A stretch of 64,000 nt of DNA, from positions 46,305,820-46,369,819 of the forward strand of contig OZ024724.1 of NCBI GenBank assembly GCA_964016875.1. The letters run 5' to 3'. Source of the stretch: Fallopia convolvulus (taxonomy: Eukaryota; Streptophyta; Magnoliopsida; Caryophyllales; Polygonaceae). The position numbers and the translations under genes were made by a program. Below are positions 1 through 10,938 of this stretch, in pieces (within the stretch, counting starts at the first letter, position 1; the number at the start of each line of letters is the position of its first letter). The notes beneath the pieces were generated by a model. That model ran no database searches. It was given only the letters and a program-made list of their open reading frames with translations, and was not told the origin of the DNA.

Positions 1-689
1 AATTATTTTTTCACAATTATAATAGTATTCTTCATTCCTCTATATGATAGATATGGATAATACATTAAATGTGATATAATACTTCATTCCTCTATATGAT
101 AGATATGGATAATACATTAAATGTGATATGATATTATAGTAGAAGTATAACAAGTACATACTATATTCTAATATTTGATCAACTTAATAACGCACGTATC
201 TTATTCATATTAGATTATCATTAAGGATAAGTGATGAATTACACTCACGGAAGTTCAAGGAATATGGGGAATGTAAAATACACTACGATAACATGCAGCG
301 AAACAAAGTTTTTGACACTGTTTGAAGTCATGAACGGGAATGCGACTACGCTTCAGAATACATTTCGACTTGCATTCTTCGATCGTTAGACTTCGAACCC
401 TTTGCACTACAACAATTAAAAAAAACTTATATCCAACAGGTTCAAGGCATAATTAGAATTTATGTAATGGAGGGGCCAGAAATTACTTTAGTCTCTAGTC
501 TTAATTTTAGGGATTGAACAAATTAGCAATCGATTCCTCAAATTCTTAATTAACTAATAAAGTAATAATCTTCTTAGAAACATAAAAATACCTCATATTC
601 TTCTGTAAAATATGTCAGGGTTAGTTTAGATTCATGGTGTAAAATAAGATGTTAATTATATGGGTCCGATTCAAGTGCGAATGGGCACC
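1..689. other. AT-rich intergenic DNA with a short tandem duplication
   Basis: No gene is recognisable. Positions about 31-133 hold two nearly perfect tandem copies of a 52-bp unit beginning TTCATTCCTCTATATGATAG. The rest has no coding character on either strand. It may be the eroded 3' part of the copia element that follows, but no LTR ends were found. Confidence 0.6.
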
Positions 690-2110
690 AGGTGCAAAAT
701 AAAAAAGAGCAAGAGGTGTTGGATGGAGAAAAATCAAAGGCACTGATCATTTCACTTAAAAAGGGGGGAAACGGCACGAACAAATTTTTGGCGAATTATT
801 CGCTCATCAACATTGTGATTTTGTTCATCAATAGTGTGATGTCTACTTCATTTTGGAATTCCCTGAACTTTTCAAAGACTTCATATTTACGTGACATAAG
901 ATAAATATACCTATATCAGCTCATGTCATTAGTAAATGTAATGAAATATCTATAGTCACTTCTAACTTCTATACACATTGGCCCACAAACAACACAAGTA
1001 TCTATTAAGCCCAAAAGTTCATTAGCCCTTTTACTTGTTCCTTGGAAAGGTGACCTTGTTATCTTGCCCATCAAGCCTGATTAACAAAAATCAATGAATT
1101 CACAATCCATATCTTTTAGAATTCTATCTTTATAGATCTTCTTCATGTGATTCAAACTAATGTGACATAAATGACAATGCCATAGATAGGACTCACTCAA
1201 ACAATTTGGTTTTTGCCTTTTAGTATTAATGTTATACGATTCTAATTAGAAATAATTCTATTAATCATTTGAGCACAAGCATAAAAATTCCATTCATAAA
1301 AATAAACATACTTCCATTCTTAATGCCAAACTCAAATACTTCAAAATATAAAACTGAAACAAGGTTGTTAGTAATAATATGAACAAAATAACAATTATTT
1401 AGTTCGAAAACTAAACCCTTGCTCCATCTCCTAAGCGTAGGTCTATTTCTCCTTTCTCCAAATGTCTCATACGTGTTAGTCCCTGCACTTTCGAAATAAT
1501 TTGAGAATCACATCCGGTATCTAATACCCAAGCAGTAGCATTAATTAGTTGTTAAAATTTTAATAGCATTAATACATGAACTGGAACTCACAGTTTCATT
1601 CTTCTTGTTCTCCAAGTACTTGGGACAGTTCCGCTTCTAGTGCTCTTTAGCCTTGCAATAGAAGCAATCATGGTCACCAATCACCTTTGTCTTTTCACCT
1701 CTTTTGGGTTTTTCAACTTTCTTGCCTTTCCCTTGGACATGATTCTTCTACTTGCCTGCCTTCTTAAACCGTTGCACTTTCTTTTACCACAAGAACATCC
1801 TTCTTGTTGTCAATAAGAGTGCATGTTCTGCTTACCAGATTTAAACATGCCATGGAGCTTATTCAGAATTTTCTTTATCCCATGTATATGGTAATTCATC
1901 TTAAATTGAGCAAAATCATCATGTAAAGAGTGAAAGATGGTATTTGTGGCCAACTCTTTGTCATATTTGACACCCAATAACTCTATACATTCAAACAAAC
2001 TCATCATGTCAAACACATGTGGGTAACCGACCCCGTTCACAAGTTTGCTATCTAGTATAGCATTGTGAGTTTCATATCTCTTAATCCTCGCCTGTTCTTG
2101 AAACGACATA
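690..2110 (-). mobile_element. degenerate Ty1/copia retrotransposon fragment (gag to integrase)
   Basis: Read on the minus strand, three copia modules appear in the right order. At 2109-1810 is a gag tail (residues such as LHDDFAQFKMNYHIHGIKK) typical of the copia gag family. At about 1690-1610 is a zinc knuckle (CFYCKAKEH then C) interrupted by a stop. At about 1170-700 are the pre-integrase H/C motif and the start of the integrase core (GLIDTCVVCGPM, YFITFTNDMS). Stops and frame breaks run throughout, and protease, reverse transcriptase and both LTRs were not found. This is an old, dead insertion. The order is clear; the outer limits are approximate. Confidence 0.8.
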
Positions 2111-2705
2111 TATTTTCAAATTGATAATAGTATGATCATCCCGATTTTCAATCCTCTTTTGACACGGATAATATCCACTATATATATTCAAACCTCTTTT
2201 AATTCTCAATAATATCCATTTTATATATATTTTATTGATAATTATCCCCTTTTCTAATTTGACTATATTTTTATGTCTGACACGAATTTGCAATCCGATT
2301 GATCTAGCTTATCAATGTGATTTTATATGACCCGTTTATAATTATGAATTGAAAATGTTCAATCTATTAATCATAGTGAATTTCTAACAAAAGACAATTC
2401 CTTCAAAGCAATAAGTCACGCACATCATTATTGTTTAAACGATCAAAGACAATATAATATCACATAATAGCTAGCATATATCTTGTGTATTAAAATCACT
2501 ACAAATGACATATATATAGTAACATAAATATGACCCGGAATACAAAAATATAATACGTACGTATTATATTTCTCAAACGAAACAAACTAGATATACTAGG
2601 TACAACCATATATGAAAACTTACAATATATAATCCTAAAAACTTATGTGTACAAATATATTTAATTTATAGGCAGAAAGTGGTAGCTAGGTAGCATGATG
2701 GAGGA
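2111..2705. other. AT-rich intergenic DNA, 3' flank of the ASR gene
   Basis: No coding signal is seen. The stretch next to 2705 must contain the 3' UTR and polyadenylation region of the minus-strand ASR gene, but the exact site cannot be fixed by eye. Confidence 0.5.
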
Positions 2706-3194
2706 CTAATGGTGGTGGTGGTGGGCATGGCGTTTCTCCTTCTTGAGAAGGTGTTTGTGTTCTTTGACCTTGTGGTGCTCATGGAGTGCAAACCCTCCTG
2801 CTCCCACCACGATCGTCGCTGCCACCTCCTCTCTCACCTTGTGCTTGTGAGCGTGCTCTGAGTCCTTCTTTGCCTTGTGCTTCTCGTGCTTCAAAACCCA
2901 ACAATTTAACATATACACTAATTAACACAACATCATACGTACACTTAAATCACCAAAAGCATTTGCCTTTAGTTTTGCGATGACTATAATTGAGCGATTA
3001 AATTGATAAATCTCTATTAGGTGATTGCTAAGTGTATGTATATATATGCAACGTACCATGGCATAAGCACCAGCGACAACAGCCCCGGTCTTGGCAAGGT
3101 GCTCAAGGTGTTTGTGGTGCTTCATCTCCTTGTGGTGGTCCTTGGGTGCTGATTCTTCCTCCTTGTGGTGGTGCCTGTGGAAGTGCGGTGCCAT
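2706..3194 (-). CDS. ASR: ASR (abscisic acid, stress, ripening) protein, ABA/WDS domain, 2 exons
   Basis: Two exons: 3194-3057 (46 codons) and 2888-2706 (60 codons plus stop), with a 168-bp GT-AG intron at 3056-2889, phase 0. The 106-residue product is very rich in His, Lys and Glu. It starts MAPHFHRHHHKEEE and has the ABA/WDS core: AKTGAVVAGAYAM across the junction, HEKHKAKKDSEHAHKHKV, then AATIVVGAGGFALHEHH, and a C-terminal run of five His after KEKRHA. Known ASR proteins are small, disordered until zinc is bound, act in nucleus and cytosol as chaperone-like and DNA-binding factors, and respond to drought and ABA. Length and the single intron at this point fit the family. His-rich ends suggest metal binding (inference). 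No frame break is seen. The paralogue identity within the ASR family cannot be given. Confidence 0.93.
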
Positions 3195-3287
3195 TGCGTT
3201 CGTTTGCGATGGGAGTTAATTGAATGTAGTTGTAGATTGCAAAGATATTGGTCGATCGATATCTAAGTTTGCAGGTTGGAAGTGCTT

Positions 3288-3294
3288 TTATAGG
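3288..3294 (-). promoter_or_regulatory. TATA box of the ASR gene
   Basis: On the minus strand the bases read CTATAAAAG, a strong plant TATA consensus, about 95 bp upstream of the ASR start codon. This would place transcription start near 3260 with a 5' UTR of about 65 bases. The promoter is hemmed in: a Helitron-like element begins only about 125 bp further upstream. Confidence 0.7.
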
Positions 3295-3419
3295 GCTCAT
3301 TCACAATAGATAAGCCGTGTTAATTAAAGAACAAGTTTATGAGTTTGTTTGTTGCCGTTGGAATTTTCCTTCAGTTTGCTTAACGCGGTCCCTAATGTAT
3401 TTGATTGATTAGGTCAAAA

Positions 3420-4389
3420 CTAGCTATACCCGTCGGGATGCACGACTAAATAAATTTAATACTTAATTTATTTAGTGAATATGTTTTTAATTTAATATAA
3501 AAAACTTATTTATTAGAAAAAAGGTTATATAAAATTTTACAATTGATGTCATGTGAAACGGGGCCAAAATTATTAAGGTGAACCCATTATAATTTTGATG
3601 GCTTAATGATAATTTATTTATACAAAAATATATAAAAAATTATTTGAATTAGAACCATTTAATTTTAAATATCTTTTACAAAAAATATAAAAAGGTAAAA
3701 ATAATCTAAATTCTTCAAAAAACTTTTATCAAAGTCCATTCTTTAAAATAGTTTGAATAAAAATTAAAAATATACTTATTAAGAAACAATGAAAAATATA
3801 AATAAAGCATGAATTTTTGAATGATAAGAAAATCATTTATATTTACATAAATAATTCAAAAAGAATTAAGGAAGAGATAATGTAATTTTCTTTTATCAAA
3901 AAGTCAATCTAGGCAAGTAATTATCTAGATTGAAAGTTATATTTTTTATCAAAATTTTATTTAAGATAAATCTTTTACATAAATAGATAAAAATAAATAT
4001 AAAATTATTTTCTTTAATTTTAAATAAAATTCAAATTTAATTTTTTTCATATAAATAGATAGAAATTTAATTGGAAAAATCAAATTAATATCTATCTCAA
4101 TATATTATATCTAATTTTCTATAATTTATTTTAATTTTAGATAAAAACTTTTAGATCTATCCTAATTCCTAATATATAATAGACAACATTTTTTTTATTT
4201 TAGATAGAATCTCTCCTAGATTTATTTATCCCATTATCCTAAAATAATATCAACATATATAAAAATTCAAAATAAAAATCTTATGTGGCGAAATCCTAGG
4301 TGACTTAATGTGAAAACGACACGTAAAAAAATCCTAGATGACGCTACGTGGTGGCTTTATTCCTTGCATCTTTTATATTTATACATAGA
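3420..4389 (-). mobile_element. non-autonomous Helitron-like element
   Basis: Read on the minus strand the element starts TCTATG after an A and ends in CTAG followed by T, the A|TC...CTAG|T arrangement of Helitrons. About 10 bases inside the 3' end is a decayed hairpin (GTCGTGCATCCCGACGGGT), in the correct place for the Helitron terminator. The interior is very AT-rich with no ORF. The 5' region (AAAGCCACCACGTAGCGTCATC) resembles the 5' ends of the other Helitron-like copies at 20.2, 24.4, 24.9 and 25.9 kb. It lies just upstream of the ASR promoter. Confidence 0.72.
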
Positions 4390-4960
4390 TTGATTTGTCA
4401 TTTGTTTAATATGTATCCAGATATACGGAGTATATAGTAAGTATGGTATTAGCGTGTGGTACCATGGCTTAATATAATGGCTTAACACGGTCCCTCGAGT
4501 GTTTTATTTGTACACACCTTATTGCGGTTAATTTGGATTCATGGTTTATTATAAACTAAAGAGCATTAACTAGTCTTAGTTAATATGTCATGCACAGAAT
4601 TTTGTAGAATCATTGTATTATTTTTTTTTATTTGTAAAATTTTAATTAAATTAATATATGTAAGATATTTTAACAAAATTATATACATCTTATTTTAAAA
4701 AAAACTATTATTTACAAAACCTATTATTAAAAATTGATATAAACAATTTTTTTTTAAAATATACTTATTTCATCCAAAAAAAACTATCCTAATCCAAAAA
4801 TAAAACAAATATTTTAAGGATTTTTCGGATAAGAGTCTTATTTTAGAAAGATTTTACTAGTTTTATTTATTTAGAGATTTTATTTTATTTTTTTAAAGGT
4901 TTATGAATTTTTTTAGGGTTTTAGTTTTTAAAAGAATGTTTCTTATCCTATGCCGTTAGG
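4390..4960. other. AT-rich intergenic DNA
   Basis: No gene or recognised element; runs of A and T dominate. Confidence 0.5.
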
Positions 4961-5164
4961 CACTATTCTAAAACTCCCTGTCTAGCTCCGTCTAGGTCCC
5001 GCCTAGGCGTTGGAAGATGCTAGTCCGCCTGGCCTTTCAACCCGTCTAGGAGACCGTCTAGTCCGTTTAAGTGCCCGTTTAGGCCACATGAGCGCTAGGT
5101 GGTCCTTCTCCGCCTAGGCGTTCCTTCTCCACCTAGGGGCAGCCTAGCGTTTTTTAAAACACTA
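4961..5164. mobile_element. small hAT-type MITE, GCCTAGGCG-rich family, older copy
   Basis: A GC-rich 204-bp block in AT-rich DNA, built from repeats of CGCCTAGG and GTCTAG. Ends are CACTATTCTAAAAC and the inverted TAGTGTTTTAAAAAAC. It is flanked by CCGTTAGG and CCATTAAG, an 8-bp target duplication with two changes, which suggests an old insertion of hAT type. A relative with a perfect 8-bp duplication is at 22593-22772. Confidence 0.7.
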
Positions 5165-5172
5165 CCATTAAG

Positions 5173-6180
5173 ACATATGTTAAAAGGATCGATATATTAA
5201 TTGTTTTGTTATATATATAAATACATCTAACTAAATTAAATTTTAATCAATCAGATTAATTTAAACGAGATAAATGATGTGGTTTAATATGAGGTCGTTT
5301 TTCGTACTACTATATGATAATGATTATATGGTTTGAGAAAAGTAAAGAGCAAGAGCTTTGTATTTTGAGTAGAAAACCTTATTTTATCGATCACAGCCTA
5401 AAGTTCTACCCAAAGACTAAAGAGGAGTAGGCGCTACTAGGTGGTACTCAGCGCGTAATTTTTTTGGGTCTAATACTCTGCGCGTAAATAAATTATAAAC
5501 TCGACTGCCCTTGATCCACATTATATGAATTACGTACCATGTCTTCCAACTGCTACATTTATAAACTCCTTTAGTGGACCCGGCTTTCTTTTCTGACACG
5601 GTTTCGGGGCAAACGTGGCATATGATTTGCACTTCTCAAGATTGAGAAGTTACAAATTCTTACAAGAAATTAGATCAAGAGTTCACAAGGATTTACAAGT
5701 TTTTTTTATAAAAAAGGTAGAGTTTTGGGGCTTCACAGTTGCGCTTTGTTGTTGTTCATGTTATGAAAGCATTACACTAAAGCATGAGATAAAAGAAGCC
5801 TCTATAATAAAATGCCTTTTGCTAGCAATTCTCTTTTTGAAGTTTATATATGTCGTTGAGTCTTTCTTGCTTGCTTTTAGGAAGGGGATAAAGTCGAACT
5901 AATCTCCTATATATATATATATAAAAATTCTTGACTTTTATCAAGATTGATAGAGTTTCCAACTCTAATAGCATTTGTCGATTTACGTCAAAAACACGGG
6001 GTTTATGCTGAAAAGGACGGTGAAATTTGAATTTAAATATCATTAGATGCGACTTTTTACTTTTAAGCTAAAATAGTTGTTTTTATGCCTAAAAACACGG
6101 GGTTGATGAAACTTTTTACTAGTCATCTTAAAGCGATAAAATCAAAAGTAGATACCAGTTTCTATGGTACACTTGGAATT
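5173..6180. other. intergenic DNA, no gene recognised
   Basis: Several short ORFs on both strands show no familiar motif and no splice logic. A phrase AAACACGGGGTT occurs twice (near 5992 and 6092). Nothing more can be supported. Confidence 0.45.
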
Positions 6181-6589
6181 GTTATCCTTGTAGCACATTT
6201 TCTCCATACAAGCTAATTAAACTGGCTCTTCCGAGAAGTGGAGTGGCCATCATCTTCGTCGAATCCATTGATCGTGAGGAAGGAGCCATTTTAGATGCAA
6301 CCACCTTCAGACCCTTACGGACCGCTTTCGAAACTTCCTCCTTAGCCATGTGCCTGCCAAAACTCAATTTCGTCCGACTCCTAGGTGAAAGATCCCCTCT
6401 AGTGGCTTGTACCCCTCTTTTAGAAGTTCCGAAAAGTATTTTGGCCACTTTGTTTGATATGTTCATCGTTCACTATCACCCGATCATCTTCGTCTTTGAT
6501 GCACTGGATCCTATTCAGGATTTTACTCATACTATCCCTTGCCAGAACCAAATGGTAAATCAACCTTTCGCCTTCCTTTTCCTCTAAGG

Positions 6590-7019
6590 CCTCGTATAGG
6601 TTTCTAAAATGATTGCAAGACTAGATCTACTCTAGATCTCAAAGATCAAAGGCAAACACACATAAAGAACAATAAAGGACATAAGATCTGTTTACGCGGT
6701 TCGGATAAACCCTACGTTTGTGGAGTCTCAGTGAGGAGACTCGCCTCGAAATCCACCATTGGAGAATCAAGCTCAAGAGAGATTACAACGCACAGAAGCA
6801 AGACAACGAACCCAAAACAAGAAGTACGAAACAAATCTAAAGAGAAAACACAAGGAAGATTCGAGAAGATTAGGGTTTCGGCCCCCTAATATAGTCTGCT
6901 CAAGCTTTTTGAAGAAGCTTTTGGTCACACGCCACCGCAGATCTCAATTATCCAGGATGTCGTCTTCAATGCCGTCGACGAACTCCACCGCGTAGGTCAT
7001 CGGAGAACTCCTTTCTCCT

Positions 7020-7117
<98 letters not shown>

Positions 7118-7510
7118 CGCCGCGAAGCTTCTAGTTAAAGTGTAAGAGCTCGAGGAAGAAGCGAGGCTTTATAGCTAGTTCAGGTGAGGAGCTCACAAAA
7201 CGCCATGTTCCACTTAATCCGAAGACACGTCTCAAGATTTGGGCCTCCATCACATATGGTCCTTTTAAATTGTTGGGTTAATTAAAGAGCAAGATCCAAG
7301 AGTATTGGCCCATTAGACTAGACAGATCGATTTACTTGTAAATCGGAATCAACCGGGGAAGCCGAACGATCTGGTTCGCCTTCGAGCAAGCCTTGGACCC
7401 ATGATCCGAACCCGATTCACGAATCTAGAAATTCTCTACCATTTAACTACATGTACAATGTCGTAGTACCAATCTTTATGTCACTATGCTTATACATGAT
7501 TTAGTCATAA
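6590..7510. mobile_element. LTR-like retrotransposon fragment
   Basis: The text around 6690-6780 (TTTACGCGGTTCGGATAAAC followed by a 'flanking sequence, AATCCACCATTGGAGAATCAAG' pattern) is characteristic of the downstream part of copia LTRs in plants read in antisense. A possible LTR runs from a TG near 6609 to CA near 7511, but no TSD or partner LTR was found, so boundaries are uncertain. A long (TC)n tract sits inside it. The region 6180-6590 just left of it may be internal sequence of the same element. Confidence 0.4.
7022..7114. repeat. (TC)n microsatellite, about 93 bp
   Basis: Uninterrupted TC dinucleotides for roughly 46 units, followed by AAGCGCCGCGAAGC. It is probably unstable in length. 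Confidence 0.97.
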
Positions 7511-7539
7511 CAGTTTCCAAAAGCCCTTTTTAGCCTTCA

Positions 7540-8115
7540 CAAATGCTTGGTGGGAAAATTGTCACCTACTTGCAACGATAACGACAACACAGATCCACAA
7601 GAGAAGTAAGAAATAATCAAAGGAGAAAACAAGAAAAGTTGTTGACCCAGTTTGTCAAAATGACTACATCTTGGGGCAATACCAATTCAGGGACATCCAC
7701 TAGATATGAGACTTACAAGGATTACAAGGCCTGTCAGTCTAACCTAATCTCTCTAGTGCTCTGATTTTCCCCCTCGCTGGTTTTCAACACACTAATTACG
7801 ATAATCCTAGTTGTGTATTTATAGAGGATCCTAGGCATAAAGATAGAAACAAGATATTACAAGATATTGCAAGGATAGAAATTCCAATATCCCCTAGATA
7901 TTATTCTTTCCTAATATCTAATATCTTGTACCCAGTAATGATAGAAAATCTTATCTACCAAAAATAGAAGACACAATCTATCCAAAAAAAAGATATCGTC
8001 AAACTTACCAAGTAAGTAACCCGACTCTCGCTTTGCCTTTGACACCTTTTTCCGCCTAATTGTGAATCAGGCTCCATAATCCCAACATTGATATCCTTGC
8101 CTTCACAGCCGTCGT
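7540..8115. mobile_element. second LTR-like fragment
   Basis: Sequence such as TTGTTGACCCAGTTTGTC and 'GGATTACAAGG ... CTAATTACGATAATCCTAG ... TGTGTATTTATAGAGGAT' has the layout of a plant LTR read backward (TATA-like TATTTATAG near 7817, then short leader). The phrase TTTTCCTCTAAGGCC occurs here (8117) and at 6576, so the two fragments share flanking sequence. No intact ends or TSD. Confidence 0.35.
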
Positions 8116-8153
8116 GCTTTTCCTCTAAGGCCTTGTATAGTCACCTAAATATA

Positions 8154-9025
8154 TGTTGGATCGGGAAGCGATAGTAACAAGTCACGGAACTAGTAATGTT
8201 CCCTAGGCAGCGGAAATAAGCAATAAGAACACATAATTTAGAGAGGAAAACTTTCTGTCCGACCAACAAGTCGTAGAAAGAAAAACCTCTACCCCTGAGA
8301 CATTCTCAAAGGATTTTCAATAGAATACTTTTATTAAGTTTCAACGATTACAAGGCAAGTCAAGTTTCTTGGTTCAACCAACCAAAGTTCAACCAACTAG
8401 ACTTCTACAACTTTAAGCGTAAACCTAAGAGAAAGTAAACTACTGACTTACTTGTGGATTTTTCACCGGAAAAAGCCACACACTCGTACACTTGAAAAGC
8501 TCACCCTTCAAGTTCGTCGTCTTCAACAACTACTTAAACCCTAGCTATAATATATCTAGCTATTTATGAGATATGTCAAGTTTGATCTAATACGTAATTC
8601 TTGCCTAATTACGCAGATATTCCACTTAACAAATCCCACACAATAAGGAGAAAGTATTGTTTGTGATTTCGAAACCTCAACCATGTCGATACTTGCCAAA
8701 ATCGAATGATCTCGGATTTCTTTAGATAAGATCGTGTGAAGTTTGATCTTATCCTCAGTTTGATCTCCTCAAGCAACCGCCTACAACTGTCATATCTTAA
8801 CAAAAGATTGCTCGTAGAAGATCTGGTAACTTACCATTAACAAAAAGATGTGTTCCTTCCGAGACGCGCTTCCTAAATCTGTCACTCGTTCCTTCCATCG
8901 TTCCTCACAAGGTTCTATTACTCGTGACTATGTATCTGTTTTCCTAAAACACTTACATGTAGAAGCAACCATTGTTTGTTATCGTCAAAACTAAGAGAAA
9001 CCATGGAACAACCATTGTTCCAACA
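8154..9025 (-). mobile_element. 3' LTR of an LTR retrotransposon (872 bp)
   Basis: Begins TGTTGGATC and ends GTTCCAACA, so it has the inverted TGTTGG/CCAACA ends of a complete LTR. Immediately right, the minus strand carries the purine tract AAAAGGGGGGAAT abutting the LTR start, which is a polypurine tract. The element is therefore in minus orientation and this is its 3' LTR. The internal region to the right is almost entirely lost: only about 275 bp of unrecognised sequence remain before a CACTA end at 9301, and no 5' LTR is in the window. Confidence 0.75.
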
Positions 9026-9046
9026 ATTCCCCCCTTTTGAATAAGG
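9026..9046 (-). other. polypurine tract of the truncated LTR element
   Basis: On the plus strand ATTCCCCCCTTTTG followed by AATAAGG. On the minus strand this is a purine-rich run ending in GGGGGG directly before the 3' LTR; it decides the orientation of the LTR. Confidence 0.7.
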
Positions 9047-9300
9047 AGGGTTTGACTTATATATTGTTAGTCAGTTAATCGACTTAAATAGACGCAACGC
9101 ATATTTAGCCTTCTTGCAATTGAGTTTTGTTTTCTATTTGGACGGTCTTGCCATTGATCTGCTGCTTTTTTGTCGAGTATCTGTTGAGTTAGAAAAATAA
9201 GTCATGTACTGATTTTGTAGTGAAACAGATGGGATTGCAATTGCACTAACCAGCTTTTAATCTATAACCTCTCTTAAACCAGCTGAAGGAATTAAGCATG

Positions 9301-10130
9301 CACTGCTGGAAAACGCGTTTGTAGCTAGAAAATATTTAGCCACGAATTTTGGCGAGGCTAATTTGGGTGGCAACGACCATAAGTTTAACCACAAATATTT
9401 CAGTTTGCGGTAACATGGCCATGAAATATAGATTTGTTGCTAGTTTTGGGGCCGAATAGCCCCGAAAAGTGAGCGCGGCTAGCTTTGGGTGTAGATTTCT
9501 AGCCATATTGTCATGAAAACAAGCTCGTGGCTAACGTTAAGGCCCAATGGACGCGAATTACTTGCGTAGATAAATTCATTTCTAGAGTAGTAGCTAATTA
9601 GCCACGAAAAATGATTTGTGTGTATATTCAGGACAAATTATGGAGCTAAGTACCCACATACTAGTCATGGCTAGGTTTGTGGATATATTGTGTGGGTAAT
9701 TTGAATCATTGACTCATAAATGGTCCTTCATTTCGTTAGAATTTTTAGAAATAACCACAAAACTAGCCGCGAGTTCTTATTTTCGTGTCTAACATAGTTT
9801 ATTTGGAAACATCTGCGATAACAGTCACGAGATTAGCCACGAGTTCTTTATTTCGTGAGAAATCTGCAGAAATAACCACGAGACTAGTCACGAGTTCTTC
9901 GTTTCGTGTCTAACTTTGTTTGTTTGGAAAAATTTGCAGAAACAGTCACGAGATTAGCCACGAGTTCTTCATTTCGTGAGAAATTTGCAGAAATAACCAC
10001 GAGACTAGTCACGAGTTCTTCATTTCGTGTCTAACTTTGTTTGTTTGGAAAAATTTGCAAAAACAGTCAGGAGATTAGCCACGAGCTCTTCATTTCGTGG
10101 TAAATCTTCAGAAATAACCACAAGATTTCA
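9301..10130. mobile_element. CACTA (En/Spm) transposon terminus with subterminal repeats
   Basis: Starts CACTGCTGGAAAACGCG, a close match to the CACTA-type terminal inverted repeat, and continues with many direct and inverted copies of AGCCACGAA and its complement TTCGTGGCTA, which is the usual subterminal repeat structure bound by the transposase. No opposite terminus (...CCAGCAGTG) is found to the right and no transposase coding sequence is present, so this is a truncated or deletion end. The right limit is where the repeats fade. Confidence 0.7.
9735..10130. repeat. tandem repeat of about 120 bp inside the CACTA end
   Basis: About three imperfect copies. Each holds two half-units that differ in their tail: 'CACGAGACTAGTCACGAGTT ... 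GTGTCTAACTTTGTTTG' and 'CACGAGATTAGCCACGAG ... GTGAGAAATTTGCAG'. The phrase TTTCGTGTCTAACTTTG recurs at about 9900 and 10022. Confidence 0.85.
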
Positions 10131-10470
10131 ACGAAGGAAGAGGAGAAGAGTACGTTTGGATTGGACTGCTCCTCCATATGGGCCGGGTATGGTAATCCAA
10201 AAACGGGCCCATTTCTTTTGACTCCCAAGCCCATCAGATTTTCTATTACCTCACAAGCCCATTCCTAATTAATTTTAATTATTTGTAAAATTATTTCCAC
10301 TATAAATAACAATTATTTTAAAATTTTAATAAATATTACCCATAGGCCTTTATAAAAAAAAAAATTTATTAAAATAAAATATCAATCATGCTCACATAGA
10401 AAATTAATAATTTTTAATAAATTATAAATGATTTCCTTGGAAATTAATAATTTTTAATAATTTTTAATTT

Positions 10471-10870
10471 TTATGAGAAATCGTTATATTCATTTAGAAT
10501 TGTTCATTCTTATGAGAAATCGTTATATTCATTTAGAATCGTTCATTCTTATGAGAAATCATTTAGAATCGTTCATTCTTATGAGAAATCGTTATATTCA
10601 TTTAGAATCGTTCATTCTTATGAGAAATCGTTATATTCATTTATATCCGTTCATTCTTATGAGAAATCGTTATATTCATTTAGAATCATTCATTCTTATA
10701 AGATATTGTTATATTCCTTTAGAATCGTTTATTCTTATAACAAATCATTATATTCATTTAAAACCGTTCATTCTTGTAAGAAATCACTATAGTCCTTTAG
10801 AGTCGTTCATTCTTATAAGAAAGTGTTACTTTCATTTAAAATCGATCATTCTTATAAGAAAGCGTTATAT
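10471..10870. repeat. 39-bp minisatellite, about 10 copies, open in one frame
   Basis: Units begin TTATGAGAAATCGTTATATT and have period 39 bp; one unit is shortened to 30 bp. Because both lengths are multiples of three, one plus-strand frame stays open through the array and would read a 13-residue repeat (MRNRYIHLESFIL). Copies diverge left to right. There is no start context, domain or codon pattern beyond the repeat, so I treat it as a minisatellite and not as a gene. Confidence 0.9.
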
Positions 10871-10873
10871 TTC

Positions 10874-10938
10874 TTAGGGTTTAGGGTTTATGGTTTAGGG
10901 TCTAGGGTTTAGGGTCTAGGGTTTGGGTTTAGGGTTTA
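10874..10938 (+). repeat. interstitial telomere-type repeat (TTTAGGG)n
   Basis: About nine degenerate copies of TTTAGGG with variants such as TTTATGG and TCTAGGG, directly after the 39-bp minisatellite with no gap. It is the plant telomere repeat in an internal position. Confidence 0.9.
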
